Below, piece after piece: positions 8,882-19,600 of a DNA stretch of 64,000 nucleotides. Positions within the stretch are counted from its first letter, which is position 1. The number at the start of each line of letters is the position of its first letter. This DNA is from Chryseobacterium sp. FH2 (GTDB lineage: Bacteria > Bacteroidota > Bacteroidia > Flavobacteriales > Weeksellaceae). The notes below the pieces were generated by a model, which did not search any database, was not told where the DNA came from, and worked only from the letters and a program-made list of their open reading frames with translations. The DNA is taken from assembly GCF_001045455.1 (NCBI RefSeq), contig NZ_LFNE01000001.1:434001-498000 (forward strand), written 5' to 3'. The position numbers and the translations under genes are program-made.

Positions 8882-9589
8882 TTAATAATATTTAGTCATT
8901 TCAATATAAGAATCAGACATTCCGTTGTCGTAGTCCTGATATTTTTCACTGATCGTAGTAAAGTATTTTTTAGCATCTGCATTTTTCTTTAGACCTAACG
9001 CCAGAATACCTGCTTTTCTTGTAAAGTAATAAGAAGTATACGGGTCGTCAGAAGCGCCGGAAGCTTTATCTAATAGTTGCAGAGCCTCATCGTTTTTATT
9101 AAGACCTGATTTTGCATCTGCCATTGCGCCATATTTCATGGCCATCAATGTTTTGTTATCAGATGAAACTTTGTCTAAAAGATCGTATGCCTCTTGGAAT
9201 TTGCCTTCTTTAAATTTTAATAAACCTGCGTTATAAGCAGAAAGCTTACCTACAGATGTAGAAGGATATTCATCAGCTGTACCAATGAAACCCGGATTTG
9301 CAGCAGATTTTCCACCTAGAGCTTCTTTGTCTTTACCGTTAGCAAGGTTTTTCTGTGCAGCAAGGAAACTTTTCACTGCTTCCCCATTCTGTGGAGCAAC
9401 GATAAATTGCTTATATGCGAAAAAGCCTAAAACTCCTAATACCAGAACACCAAAAATAATACCTAGTTGTTTTGAATATTTTTCAAGGAATCTTTCAGTA
9501 TTTAAAGCCTCTCTATCAAGGTCTTTGAAAAATTCTACTGTTTCTTTACCTTCTTGCTCGTGCTGAGCATTCTTTGTAAGTTTTGCCAT
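8882..9589 (-). CDS. Membrane-anchored TPR protein (YfgM-like)
   Basis: A 235-residue protein beginning MAKLTKNAQHEQEGKETVEF. A cytosolic N-terminus of about 40 residues is followed by one transmembrane helix (LGIIFGVLVLGVLGFFAYKQF) and a periplasmic tetratricopeptide-like region. The reading frame is open up to 9613. That upstream start codon sits on the -7 box of the promoter at 9611-9641, so the ATG at 9589 is the better start. The architecture matches YfgM/ancillary SecYEG translocon proteins of the tetratricopeptide_21 type, a probable rather than proven role. ribH follows in the same operon. Confidence 0.82.
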   Translation of the reverse strand: MAKLTKNAQHEQEGKETVEFFKDLDREALNTERFLEKYSKQLGIIFGVLVLGVLGFFAYKQFIVAPQNGEAVKSFLAAQKNLANGKDKEALGGKSAANPGFIGTADEYPSTSVGKLSAYNAGLLKFKEGKFQEAYDLLDKVSSDNKTLMAMKYGAMADAKSGLNKNDEALQLLDKASGASDDPYTSYYFTRKAGILALGLKKNADAKKYFTTISEKYQDYDNGMSDSYIEMTKYY

Positions 9590-9610
9590 AAATTCATTAA
9601 AATTGAACTG

Positions 9611-9641
9611 CAAATTTAATTGTTTCTGAATGATTTACAAA
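9611..9641 (-). promoter_or_regulatory. Promoter of the TPR protein-ribH operon
   Basis: On the minus strand TTTG (9641-9638), 19 nt, then TAAATTTG (9618-9611) fits the Bacteroidota consensus closely. The predicted transcription start near 9604 lies downstream of the first possible start codon (9613), which decides in favour of the ATG at 9589. Confidence 0.65.
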
Positions 9642-9718
9642 ATACTTTGAGGTTATTATTAATAAAAGTGAATCAAAGTATTAAAAAAGGCATCAGCTGT
9701 CAATTATTGAATACAAAA

Positions 9719-9742
9719 AATGCCTCTTTTTTATGAGGCATT
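9719..9742 (-). terminator. Terminator after apt
   Basis: The stem AATGCCTC / GAGGCATT with an 8-nt loop is followed on the minus strand by a run of T. It lies 22 bp after the apt stop. Confidence 0.8.
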
Positions 9743-9764
9743 CTGATATTTTTTATATAAAAAA

Positions 9765-10301
9765 TTAAAATTCTAAAATATGATAAATTTCGGCATCAAA
9801 CTTTTTAAGCTTTTCATCTCCATTCAAACCTTTCAAAGCTGTTAAGAAGCTGAATTGAGCGACTTTTGCACCTTGTTTTTCAACGAGTTTGGCTGCTGCT
9901 TCCGTTGTTCCTCCTGTTGCCAATAAATCATCGTGGATAAGTACTCTTTGTCCTGGTTTTATTTGTCCTTCACGAGTTTCGATAATTGCGCTTCCATATT
10001 CCAAATCATATTTTTCTGAAATGATTGGTGGGGGAAGTTTTCCGGCTTTTCTGATTAAAATAAACGGGACTTCTAAAGCTACTGCAACTGCAATTCCGAA
10101 AAGATAACCACGGCTTTCAATTCCGCAGACTGCATCTACCTTTCCTCTGCTGAAAGCTGCTAAATCTTCAATGACCTCTTCGTAAAGTTTTGGATCCAGG
10201 AAAATTGGTGAAATATCCTTAAACTGAATTCCGGGAATCGGAAAGTCAGGGATATTTTCAATCGTTTCTTGTAGTTTTTTGATAAGTTCTTGTGAAGCCA
10301 T
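9765..10301 (-). CDS. apt: Adenine phosphoribosyltransferase
   Basis: This purine-salvage enzyme converts adenine and PRPP to AMP. The 178-residue length is typical. Visible signatures are IPDFPIPGIQFKDISPIF at the N-terminus, IESRGYLFG, IRKAGKLP, and the PRPP-binding loop RVLIHDDLLATGGT. Its ATG shares one base with the stop codon of the preceding lipoprotein gene (TAATG), suggesting translational coupling. A hairpin terminator follows. Confidence 0.97.
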   Translation of the reverse strand: MASQELIKKLQETIENIPDFPIPGIQFKDISPIFLDPKLYEEVIEDLAAFSRGKVDAVCGIESRGYLFGIAVAVALEVPFILIRKAGKLPPPIISEKYDLEYGSAIIETREGQIKPGQRVLIHDDLLATGGTTEAAAKLVEKQGAKVAQFSFLTALKGLNGDEKLKKFDAEIYHILEF

Positions 10302-11497
10302 TAAGGATTTATTTTATAGCTGGAAATTTTCCAGTCTCCGTTTACATTTTTAAGCCCGAAAGTTACTTTTAGCGAAGTCGTTTTTCCGTTTTTGTCGGTT
10401 ACATCATATGTTGCATTCACACTTGCACTGTTTGCATTTGCAGCATTAGATGTGATATTTTTCACGTTTACATTTTTCACAGAACCAAAACCTGAAGTAG
10501 GGTTTGAGAAAGACTCATAACTTCCCCAGCTTGGATTATTTGATGCATCAAATGCTGCTTTTAGGTTTTGTGAGCTTACATTATTTAAAAACTTACTTAC
10601 CGTAGCTTTTGGATCTGCAATTGGCTGCTTAGGAACTGAAGGAGTTGTTGCAGCATTAGGATCTGTAGATATTGTTGGGTTTGTCTGATTTACAGGGCTG
10701 TTGGGATCTACCGCACTTGGATCTTGATTTACGGTTGTAGAATCTATTTTTGGCGGAGCCGGTACTTTCAATGCCGAAGGATTTACATCTAACCCAATCT
10801 TAGACATTTTAAAGGTCTTTGCCGTCGTTTTTACTGAAACAGTAATGTCTATTTTATTGTCAACTACTTTTCCTGCAGGAATTGAAGAAAATTTTAAATT
10901 AAATCCTTTAAAATTATTATCAGTCATCAGGTTTTTAGCTGTAGAAAGTTTTACTCCGTTGCTGAAAACTTCCAGAGTGGCCTCTAAACCCGCACCTGTA
11001 AATGAAACAGGATTTCCTGCGTTGTCAACAAGTCTGGGGATTATCTGAATTGCAGTCGCTCCATTCCCGTCATTCCCTGTTGGTGTTGTAATAACAGATA
11101 GTGAATTTGCTTTAATATCGTTAGGATCACTTTCTTTTGCTTTATCATCTCCAAAGATATTCATTTCTCCTAATGATGGTGGGGCAGTACTTGCCCATTC
11201 AATTCCGTTTTTCTGTGCTACCTGATCTGCCAGGGATAATATCTCAGGCACTTTTTTTCCATTAATAAGTTGCCCAAGTCCTTTTAATTCTGCCACGTCG
11301 CCGTCAGCCTCTACTCCAAAAGTTTTAAGGATATAAAGAGCTTCGTTAAATTTAATTTGCTTAATCGTAGGCAAACTAGATGTCATATCATTGATACTTG
11401 ACTGTAAAGTTTTCGTACTTGTAGCATCCACAGAGTCTTTTTTACACGCTGTGAAAAGTAACAAACTGAAAACTAAAAGAAAAGATAACTTTCTCAT
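10301..11497 (-). CDS. Lipoprotein with proline/asparagine-rich linker and C-terminal NTF2-like (DUF4878-type) domain
   Basis: A 398-residue lipoprotein (signal MRKLSFLLVFSLLLFTAC). An N-terminal domain of about 230 residues has no family I can name. It is followed by a low-complexity Pro/Asn/Thr linker at about residues 245-295. The last 100 residues (KATVSKFLNNVSSQNLKAAF ... NGDWKISSYKINP) look like the DUF4878/NTF2 fold found at the C-terminus of many lipoproteins. It is upstream of apt in the same operon with a one-base overlap, with no obvious functional link. A TAAATTTG box lies at 11515-11522 on the minus strand. Confidence 0.85.
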   Translation of the reverse strand: MRKLSFLLVFSLLLFTACKKDSVDATSTKTLQSSINDMTSSLPTIKQIKFNEALYILKTFGVEADGDVAELKGLGQLINGKKVPEILSLADQVAQKNGIEWASTAPPSLGEMNIFGDDKAKESDPNDIKANSLSVITTPTGNDGNGATAIQIIPRLVDNAGNPVSFTGAGLEATLEVFSNGVKLSTAKNLMTDNNFKGFNLKFSSIPAGKVVDNKIDITVSVKTTAKTFKMSKIGLDVNPSALKVPAPPKIDSTTVNQDPSAVDPNSPVNQTNPTISTDPNAATTPSVPKQPIADPKATVSKFLNNVSSQNLKAAFDASNNPSWGSYESFSNPTSGFGSVKNVNVKNITSNAANANSASVNATYDVTDKNGKTTSLKVTFGLKNVNGDWKISSYKINP

Positions 11498-11548
11498 TTT
11501 TATTTGGTTTGCTACAAATTTAATAAAACCTTTATTAATAGACCTTTT

Positions 11549-12565
11549 TTATTTTTTATTTTGTTGTTCTTTTAAGTCATCTTTGAAAAACGCACTGAAA
11601 ATATTCTGCATATTAGGAAATGAAGAGTCTTCCCAGTATTTTGTTTTATAATTGCTGTTGTCTGTTTTGAATTTCACCTTTTCAATATTATCTGCGTTGT
11701 TAAAACTTAATTCTGTCGGGTAAAAATTGGTATAAAGAATAAGCTGGTTAAAATTGGGCTCAGATTTATGTTTTAATTTGATAAAATTTATTTCGTTGAA
11801 CTCTAAAAGATCTCGTAAGTTCTTTTCGGTATTTTTTTCATAGGAAACATTTAGGATGCTTTTAATATCAAAAAAACGATATCCGAATAATGCAAATTCT
11901 TTTTTCTGCAATGCTTCTCCTGTGATTTCGATTTGGTCTTTCTGAGATCCTTTCAGTTCTTTGATTACTGAGTTTTTCTTTTTATAGTCTAAAATATTTC
12001 CTACATTTTTCAAATCCGGAACCTCTAATGCTGAATCATAATCCCACATTGAGGTTTGCTTTTTCTCAAATTTTATATCTTCCAGTCTGTAAACTCTGTA
12101 TTGCTCAACATTTGTGCTTTTTAGTTTTTTAGTTTTGTTGTCAAAAATATAGGTGATGATTCCGTCGGCGAAACAATTTAATTTACCATTGACTGTAACA
12201 TAAGAATTGAAGTTACCTTTCACGAAAACATATTTTGAAGGCTTGTTGTTTTTGATAACTACGGTTTCAATATCTTTTATCCGATCATTAATTTTAATGA
12301 CATCTTTATCAAGCTCAGAATAGAAAAGACTTGCTACAGGAAAGTTTTCATATACTAATTGAAATTTTTCCTGACTTTGACTTAATAATGATTTTTCAAT
12401 TTTTCCATCAATATCCGAATATGCCAAAATATTTCCATCTTTTCCAAAGACTGATACTTTAGGCAGGGGTTTGTTTGTCTTTTCAGAAATAAAGGTGATA
12501 GTTTGTGCGCTGGTAAAGTTTAATATTAAAATAAATAATAAATATAATAGTGATTTTCTTTTCAT
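11549..12565 (-). CDS. Secreted protein with N-terminal carboxypeptidase-regulatory-like fold, function unknown
   Basis: The ORF opens at 12619, but the signal peptide MKRKSLLYLLFILILNFTSAQ begins at residue 19, so the ATG at 12565 (339 residues) is chosen. After the signal, TITFISEKTNKPLPKVSVFGKDGNILAYSDIDGKI resembles the CarboxypepD_reg/plug-like beta-sandwich seen at the start of many Bacteroidota surface proteins. The rest is Lys/Asn-rich and not recognisable. The gene stands alone between the alternative complex III operon and the lipoprotein-apt pair. Confidence 0.72.
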   Translation of the reverse strand: MKRKSLLYLLFILILNFTSAQTITFISEKTNKPLPKVSVFGKDGNILAYSDIDGKIEKSLLSQSQEKFQLVYENFPVASLFYSELDKDVIKINDRIKDIETVVIKNNKPSKYVFVKGNFNSYVTVNGKLNCFADGIITYIFDNKTKKLKSTNVEQYRVYRLEDIKFEKKQTSMWDYDSALEVPDLKNVGNILDYKKKNSVIKELKGSQKDQIEITGEALQKKEFALFGYRFFDIKSILNVSYEKNTEKNLRDLLEFNEINFIKLKHKSEPNFNQLILYTNFYPTELSFNNADNIEKVKFKTDNSNYKTKYWEDSSFPNMQNIFSAFFKDDLKEQQNKK

Positions 12566-12638
12566 AATAGGTTGGTTTGAATTGTTGCTATTTAAAGTTG
12601 GATATTTAATATGTACCAATTCTAAAAAGGCATAAAAA

Positions 12639-12663
12639 AAGACTGATTATTATAATCAGTCTT
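12639..12663 (-). terminator. Terminator of the alternative complex III operon
   Basis: An 11-bp perfect stem, AAGACTGATTA / TAATCAGTCTT, lies 27 bp after the actF stop and is followed on the minus strand by a run of seven T. Confidence 0.85.
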
Positions 12664-12689
12664 TTAGAATTTTATTTTGTTACAAGTCC

Positions 12690-14021
12690 TTAGAAAGGAT
12701 ACTCATAAATTTCAGATTCATGTAAGAATGGGTTTCCTGTAGGAATCAATTTAAGTTTAGATAATGCAGTAAGCACTGTAAACATAAACAATCCAACTAC
12801 GAATAACACAGCTCCTAAGATTAAGATTAACATCTCTGGAGTTTTCCAGAATGGGCCTACTGTTCCAGGCATTACCATATTGAAGTAATCTAAAAGGTGT
12901 CCCAAGATAACAACTACTGCCATTGTAGTAACAACTTTGTAGTTTCTCTTGATGCTGCTACTTACTAATACTAATAGTGGTAACAAGAAGTTTACAATCA
13001 ACATTGGTAAGAAAGTAACACCGTAGTGCTGGAATCTTCCAAAGAAGTAGTTTACCTCTTCCGGTACGTTTGCATACCAATAAAGCATAAACTGAGCGAA
13101 CCATGTATATGTCCAAAGCATACTTGTAGCGAAAAGGAATACTCCTAAATCATGCAAGTGATTGTCATTGAACTGAGGTAAGAATCCGTTTTTCTTTAAG
13201 TAAACACTTAAAAGAATGATAACAGCGATTCCACTTGATAAGCAGCTAACCATTGAATACCAGATATACATTGTAGAATACCAGTGAGGGTCAATAGACA
13301 TCAACCAGTCCCAAGCCCAAGCTGCAGAAGCAAACCCGAAGAATGCAATATATCCTACTGCCCATCTGTAAAGCATTTGATACTCTACTTTAGACTTAGT
13401 TTCGTCTACTTTTTTAGACTGAGCTTTCAGTTTCCATGCGAAGAATGAAGCACCAATTACATAGATTAATGTTCTGATAGCATAGAAAGGAATGTTTAAG
13501 AATCTTTTCTTTTCAAACAAGATTACATCGAAGTGAGCAGAATTAGGGTCTGTCAAATCCGGATCCATCCAGTGGAAAAGGTGACCTTGGTGGAAGATAT
13601 TTAAAAGCATTAAAATAACTAAAATAGCTCCTCCGTATGGAATATAAGAAGCAATAGCTTCCATTACTCTCGTAATAATAATTGGCCAACCTGCGTGAGC
13701 AGCATGCTGAATACAGTAGAAAAATAATACTGCACAACTGATTCCGAAGAAAAATACAGCTACAAAATGTATTGATGCCAACGGCGAATTGTGAACCTGC
13801 ATAGTAGCATGCTCTAAGTGAGCCGTATGATCTTGAGGTCCTACCATTTCGCTTGAATGCGTAGGTGCAGTGTGACCGGAAGCGTGAACAGCCTCCATCA
13901 TTTGCTCTATTCTTTCGGTAGAGATTCCTTTATTCATAAAGAAACCAATGGCAAATAGAACTAAACCTGCAACAAGAAGTATTAAAGAAGTTGATTTTAA
14001 TTTTGGTGAAAAACTATACAT
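12690..14021 (-). CDS. actF: Alternative complex III quinol-binding membrane subunit ActF
   Basis: A 443-residue polytopic protein with about ten transmembrane helices, the last gene of actABCDEF. It is related to ActC/NrfD-type quinone-interacting membrane proteins. Recognisable segments are HFDVILFEKKRFLNIPFYAIR and WAWDWLMSIDPHWYSTMYIWYSMVS. A His-rich loop at residues 40-80 follows the first helix. Alternative complex III oxidises menaquinol and reduces a periplasmic cytochrome or oxidase. A terminator follows 27 bp later, so the oxidase subunits that often come next in this phylum are not in this transcript. Confidence 0.95.
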   Translation of the reverse strand: MYSFSPKLKSTSLILLVAGLVLFAIGFFMNKGISTERIEQMMEAVHASGHTAPTHSSEMVGPQDHTAHLEHATMQVHNSPLASIHFVAVFFFGISCAVLFFYCIQHAAHAGWPIIITRVMEAIASYIPYGGAILVILMLLNIFHQGHLFHWMDPDLTDPNSAHFDVILFEKKRFLNIPFYAIRTLIYVIGASFFAWKLKAQSKKVDETKSKVEYQMLYRWAVGYIAFFGFASAAWAWDWLMSIDPHWYSTMYIWYSMVSCLSSGIAVIILLSVYLKKNGFLPQFNDNHLHDLGVFLFATSMLWTYTWFAQFMLYWYANVPEEVNYFFGRFQHYGVTFLPMLIVNFLLPLLVLVSSSIKRNYKVVTTMAVVVILGHLLDYFNMVMPGTVGPFWKTPEMLILILGAVLFVVGLFMFTVLTALSKLKLIPTGNPFLHESEIYEYPF

Positions 14022-14029
14022 TTCTTTTC

Positions 14030-14716
14030 TTATTTTTTAGTTTCAGTAGTAGTTTCTGGTTTTGCTTCAGTTGTAGCCGCTGCCGCTGGTGCTGCTGCCG
14101 CTTTTTTGAAAGCACTCATCACATACATTGCAACTCTCCATCTGTCTCCAGCGTTTAGTTGTCCAGCATAAGATCCCATCGCATTTCTACCGTTTGTTAA
14201 TACATAATGAACAGATCCTACAGTAATTTCTCTATCAGCATAGTTTGGTACGCCTGAGAAAGCTCCCGATTGTACAATTGGTCCCTGTCCATCACCTCCA
14301 GTTCCGTGACATGCAGCACAAGTGTGGTCGAATAACATTTTTCCTCTTTCAATATCCTTAGCCGCATTAGCAGGATTTAAAGGAGATGCTATTACTTTTT
14401 TTGAAGCATCATATCCAGCATTATATTCATCTACATTTTTAGGAAGTAATCCTTCTTCAAAAATTCCGTCTTTGTTTTGAGCAACTGATCCTTCTACGGG
14501 AGCAAGCCCTGTTGCAAAGCTATTTTTAACAAAAGCAGGGATTTCGTTTTCGTGGTCTGAATATGCATCCTGAGCTTTCATTAATGGATCGTAAGCTACC
14601 GGGAAGTACATATCAGGGAAATATACTAATGGTGTATTTTCTTTTGGCCCGCAAGAATTAAGTAAAACTGTGGTTAAACCTAAAATTGCTGTAATTTTTA
14701 ATACATTCTTTTTCAT
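14030..14716 (-). CDS. actE: Alternative complex III monoheme cytochrome c lipoprotein ActE
   Basis: A 228-residue lipoprotein with lipobox LLNSC (C22). It has one c-type heme site, CAACH at residues 133-137, and a probable Met ligand in GRNAMGSYAGQL near residue 186. The C-terminus is an Ala/Thr/Glu-rich tail. ActE accepts electrons from the multiheme ActA and hands them toward the terminal oxidase on the periplasmic side. It is flanked by actD (1 bp before) and actF (8 bp after). Confidence 0.95.
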   Translation of the reverse strand: MKKNVLKITAILGLTTVLLNSCGPKENTPLVYFPDMYFPVAYDPLMKAQDAYSDHENEIPAFVKNSFATGLAPVEGSVAQNKDGIFEEGLLPKNVDEYNAGYDASKKVIASPLNPANAAKDIERGKMLFDHTCAACHGTGGDGQGPIVQSGAFSGVPNYADREITVGSVHYVLTNGRNAMGSYAGQLNAGDRWRVAMYVMSAFKKAAAAPAAAATTEAKPETTTETKK

Positions 14717-14717
14717 T

Positions 14718-15239
14718 TTAAGCGTCTTTAACAGTTATTTCTTCAACTCCGGTTTCAATCAGCAACTGCTTTACAGATTCTACATCTTCAGTTACAAACT
14801 CCATTAAGAATTTATCATCAGTAGTCCTTGGATCCGGGTTCTGAGCAGGAGCTCCAGGATACATTTTATTTCTTACTAAGAAAGTCAATGACATCATGTG
14901 AGCAGCGCAGAATACCATAAGCTCGAACATTGGAACTACAAATGCAGGCATGTTGTGTGCCCAGTCAAAAGCAGGTTTACCACCAATATTCTGAGGCCAG
15001 TCATGATTCATCACATACCAAGTTACAGTAGCACCAATGGTAACACCATACAGGGCATAGAAGAAAGCGGCATCAGAAATTCTAGTCTTCTTCAGACCTA
15101 AAGCTTTATCTAGTCCGTGAACCGGGAATGGAGTATAAACTTCGTTTATCGCAATTCCTTTATCGTTGAATGCCTTAACGCCGTTCATTAAATCGTCGTC
15201 ATCAGCATAAAGTCCGTATACAATTTTAGTGGTGCTCAT
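14718..15239 (-). CDS. actD: Alternative complex III subunit ActD (DUF3341)
   Basis: A 173-residue protein, counted from MSTTKIVYGLYADDDDLMNG. The frame is open to 15266, but that region lies inside the actC coding sequence; the ATG at 15239 overlaps the end of actC by 14 bases. DUF3341 proteins have two transmembrane helices (here near residues 60-80 and 100-120) and stabilise the ActC/ActB interface. GMEEITV-like C-terminal Glu-rich sequence is cytosolic. No catalytic motif is expected. Confidence 0.93.
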   Translation of the reverse strand: MSTTKIVYGLYADDDDLMNGVKAFNDKGIAINEVYTPFPVHGLDKALGLKKTRISDAAFFYALYGVTIGATVTWYVMNHDWPQNIGGKPAFDWAHNMPAFVVPMFELMVFCAAHMMSLTFLVRNKMYPGAPAQNPDPRTTDDKFLMEFVTEDVESVKQLLIETGVEEITVKDA

Positions 15240-16623
15240 CTCCTTCTTTTGCTTTATAAGTTTCACCTGAGATTTTCAAAATCGATTTTAATTCAGCCTG
15301 TGCAATTACAGGGAATGTTCTTGCATATAATAAGAATAATACAGAGAAGAATCCGATTGTTCCTAAGTATACACCTACATCAATGATCGTTGGCTTAAAC
15401 ATTGTCCAAGATCCAGGCAAGTAGTCTCTAGAAAGGTTAATAACGATGATGTCAAAACGCTCAAACCACATACCGATGTTGATAATCAATGCAACGATGA
15501 ATGTCCAGATAATATTCGTTCTAAGTCTCTTGAACCAGAAAGAAGCAGGAATAACAAGGTTACAGATGATTAATGACCAGAAAGCCCACCAATAAGGTCC
15601 AACAGCAGCACCCGGAGAAAGATATGTGAAATCTTCAAATCTAGAACCAGAGTACCATCCGATGAAATATTCAGTTGCGTAAGCTACAGTTACCATACCA
15701 CCAGTTAAGATAATTACGATGTTCATAATTTCGATATGATACATTGTAATATAGTCTTCTAAGTGACAAACTTTTCTAGCAATCAGCAATAGTGTTTGTA
15801 CCATCGCAAATCCTGAGAAAATCGCACCTGCAACGAAGTAAGGAGGGTAGATTGTAGAATGCCATCCTTTAATAACCGAAGTTGCGAAGTCAAAAGATAC
15901 GGTAGTGTGTACTGAGAATACAAGTGGAGTTGCCAAACCTGCAAGAACCAAAGAAAGCTCTTCGAATCTTTGCCAGTGTTTTGCTTTACCCCCCCAACCG
16001 AATGCTAGGAATGTATAAATTTTCTTAGTCCAAGGAGTTTTGGCTCTGTCTCTAATCATTGCAAAGTCAGGGATAAGCCCCATGAACCAGAATACAGTGG
16101 ATACTGAGAAATACGTTGAGATTGCGAATACGTCCCAAAGTAGAGGAGAGTTGAAGTTCCCCCAAAGAGAACCGAACTGGTTTGGTAAAGGGAATACCCA
16201 ATATCCTACCCAAACTCTACCCATATGGATTACAGGGAAGATTGCCGCCTGCACAACTGCGAAGATAGTCATCGCCTCAGCTGAACGGTTTACAGACATT
16301 CTCCATCTCTGTCTAAATAATAATAATACTGCGGAGATAAGTGTTCCGGCGTGACCGATACCTACCCACCATACGAAGTTGGTAATATCCCAACCCCAGT
16401 TAATAGTTCTGTTAAGCCCCCATGCTCCAATACCTGTCCCGATAGTATAAGCGATACAGCCGAATCCATAGATGAATAGAACTAGCGCAGCATATAATGA
16501 AATCCACCATAATTTACCTGCTCTTTCCTCGATAGGTCGTGCAATATCTTCTGTGATATCGTGATAAGTTTTGTGACCAATAATTAGAGGTTCCCTTATC
16601 GGAGCTTCGTAATGTCCTGACAT
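15226..16623 (-). CDS. actC: Alternative complex III quinol-binding subunit ActC (NrfD/PsrC family)
   Basis: A 465-residue NrfD-like membrane protein with about ten helices, the main menaquinol-binding subunit. The N-terminal MSGHYEAPIREPLIIGHKTYHDITEDIARP and the segments WGWDITNFVWWVGIGHAGT and HTTVSFDFATSVIKGWHSTIYPPYFVAGAIFSG are characteristic of ActC. It ends EGDEHH, with the actD start inside its last codons. It is in the middle of actABCDEF, following actB by 25 bp. Confidence 0.96.
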   Translation of the reverse strand: MSGHYEAPIREPLIIGHKTYHDITEDIARPIEERAGKLWWISLYAALVLFIYGFGCIAYTIGTGIGAWGLNRTINWGWDITNFVWWVGIGHAGTLISAVLLLFRQRWRMSVNRSAEAMTIFAVVQAAIFPVIHMGRVWVGYWVFPLPNQFGSLWGNFNSPLLWDVFAISTYFSVSTVFWFMGLIPDFAMIRDRAKTPWTKKIYTFLAFGWGGKAKHWQRFEELSLVLAGLATPLVFSVHTTVSFDFATSVIKGWHSTIYPPYFVAGAIFSGFAMVQTLLLIARKVCHLEDYITMYHIEIMNIVIILTGGMVTVAYATEYFIGWYSGSRFEDFTYLSPGAAVGPYWWAFWSLIICNLVIPASFWFKRLRTNIIWTFIVALIINIGMWFERFDIIVINLSRDYLPGSWTMFKPTIIDVGVYLGTIGFFSVLFLLYARTFPVIAQAELKSILKISGETYKAKEGDEHH

Positions 16624-16648
16624 TTTTTACCTATTTATTATTTAAACT

Positions 16649-19600
16649 TTATTTTTCTACTCTGTTTCTTACTTTAGCGTGATAGAACACATTTGGTTTT
16701 GTTCCAATCTCTTCAAGTAAATAATATCTTCTGTTGCTGGAATACAATTCTCTTACTTCAGATTCTTTGTCATTCATATCTCCAAACGTCATTGCTCCGG
16801 TAGAACAAGCAGCAGCACAAGCACAAGAATTTTTGAATTCGTTGTCTGTTACTTTTCTGTTTTCTCTCTTAGCAGCTAAGATTGTAGCCTGTGTTTCCTG
16901 GATACACATAGAACATTTCTCCATAACCCCTCTGGTTCTTACAACTACGTCCGGGTTTAATACCATTCTTCCTAAATCGTTGTTCATGTTGAAATCGAAC
17001 TTGTCATTTAGGTTATATGTAAACCAGTTGAAACGTCTTACTTTGTACGGACAGTTGTTAGCACAATATCTAGTACCTATACATCTGTTGTAGGCCATGT
17101 GGTTTTGACCTTGCTTACCATGTGATGTAGCCGCTACCGGACATACAGTTTCACAAGGAGCATGGTTACAGTGCTGACACATTACTGGCTGGAAGATTAC
17201 ATCCGGATTATCCGCTGGGTGGTTTAATGCACCTCCTTCTTCATTGAAAGCAGTTCCGTATAATTCAGGAACAGCCATACCTTCTTTTAAACCTTCGTAT
17301 ACTTCCACTTTTTGTCTTGCAGAATAGTAACGGTCAATTCTTAACCAATACATATCTCTAGACATTCTGATTTCTTCTTTACCTACAACAGGAACGTTGT
17401 TTTCAGCCTGACAAGCAATAATACATGCTCCACAACCTGTACAAGAATTCAAGTCAACAGAGAGATTGAAGTGAGGGCCATCTGTATCATCGAATGCATC
17501 CCAAAGGTCAATTTTTCTTGCCGGTAATGCACCACTGATTGTGTGATATTCCAAAGGCTTGTTCCATCCTTTATGCTCATCATCGAAAGGTACGTTAATA
17601 AATTCAGCTAAAGGAACTTCTTTTGCTATTTCATAACGACCCATTAGAGTATTTTGAAGCTGGATACCTGCAAACTCATGATCTTCTCCTGTTTTCTTGA
17701 TTGTAACACCTGAAACAACAAGGTTAGAACCATCAAACAAAGGATAAGCGTTTACACCTGTATCAGCAGTAGCTCCTGAGTCTTTTTTACCATAACCAAG
17801 CGCAAGACCTACTGATCCTTCTGCCTGACCTGGCTGGATAAACACAGGAACATCTTTTATAGTAACTCCGTTTACAGTAAGGTCTACGATAGAACCGTCT
17901 AGCTGCATTCTTGCATTTAGATCATTTTCAATCTCGAACTTTTCCGCATCTTTAGGAGAAATTGTCAAATAGTTATCCCAAGACATTCTTGTAATTGGGT
18001 CCGGCAGTTCTTGCAACCAAGGGTTGTTTGCCTGAGTACCATCTCCAATAGCAGTCGTAGTATAAAGTACTAATTCTAATTCAGAGGGTTTAAAGTTACT
18101 TAATTCAGCAACTGCCTGAGCAGCATTTCCGCCTGCATAAGATAGAGTAGAACCACCAGTTGTAGCTACAATACCGTTATATAAAGCTTTGTTGAATGAA
18201 GTCCCGCCTAAGATAATAGCAGCATTTGCTTTTAAATAATCATAATAATTATTGGCAGCATTGTTTTTACCATTCTTCCAAACCAATAAAGATTCTTCAA
18301 TCTGTCTTGATTTATAGATTTTCTGGATAGTTGGCTGCATTAATGTATAAATTCCAGTCTGAGGCTGGATATCTCCCCAAGACTCTAGCCAGTTAGCTAC
18401 AGGAATTACAGCTTTTGCAGCTTTATACATTGAGTTTTTCTTGTCAGCAACAGCAATTACGTAAGGTACATTTTTGATTGCTTTTTCAAATTCAGCACCT
18501 TTAGGATTGGAATAAATAGGGTCAATGTTATTTGTAATTAATACTCCAACTTGTCCTGAAGTTACCCATCCTAAGAATTCGTTATATCTTGCTTTATCAA
18601 ATTCTTTTAAGAAATTAGCCTTACCGGTGAAAGCTACTGAACCTAATTTTTGGTTGATTAAATGAGCTAAAACCTGTGCCCCTTTAGAACCATCAGCAAA
18701 TACAACAGCTTTGCTGCCTTTAGACTGGATTTCTTTTACGATTTCAACTGCAGATTTGTCTGAAGGAGCAGCTCCTGTAACAATTGCATTGTAAACTTCA
18801 ACTAAAGTTTTGTTTACCTGGCTTGGTTTTAATCTATATCTTGAATCAGCATTAGCACCAGTAAGAGACATATTTGATTCTACTTGGATATGTCTCAACA
18901 TATTTGGTCCAGGTTTTCTAGCAGAAGCGTAAGATGTTTCTAAACTTGCAGCATTATATTCTCCCAAGAAGTCTGCCTGGAAAGAAACTACTAATTCAGT
19001 ACCGTTAAGGTCATAAACTGGTAATGCTCTTTGTCCGAAAACTTCCTGTGCTGCATCTAGAGAAGCAGTATAAGGAAATGCATCATACGTTACTAATTCA
19101 GCTGTAGGATATTTTGCTTTAAAGTCAGCAAATAATTTTTTGAAAGTAGGTGAAGCAAAAGAGTGCGATAATAATACGATTCTTTTGTTTCCAGCCTTAG
19201 CTTCATCCAACCCTTTAATAACAAAACTGTCTACTTTATCGAAAGTTTCGTCTTTACCGTCCAGTTTAGGTTGTTTTACTTTATCATTATCATAAAGAGA
19301 AAGTACACTTGCCTGAGCTCTTGCGTTAGTTTTACCTAAATCACCTGCAGCCGGGTTTGGATCAATTTTGATTGGTCTACCTTCACGAGTCTTTACTAAA
19401 ACACTAGCAAAATCAAACCCATCAAAGTATGTCGAAGCGTAGTAATTTGGAACCCCAGGAATGATATCATGAGGTTTTACCACGTAAGGAATCGTTTTAA
19501 TTACCGGAGCTTCACAAGCAGCAAGTGTTACCGCTGCCGTAGAGAATCCTAGTAACTTTAAGAAATCTCTTCTTGAAGTACTTGATCCGTTTTGTTCAGC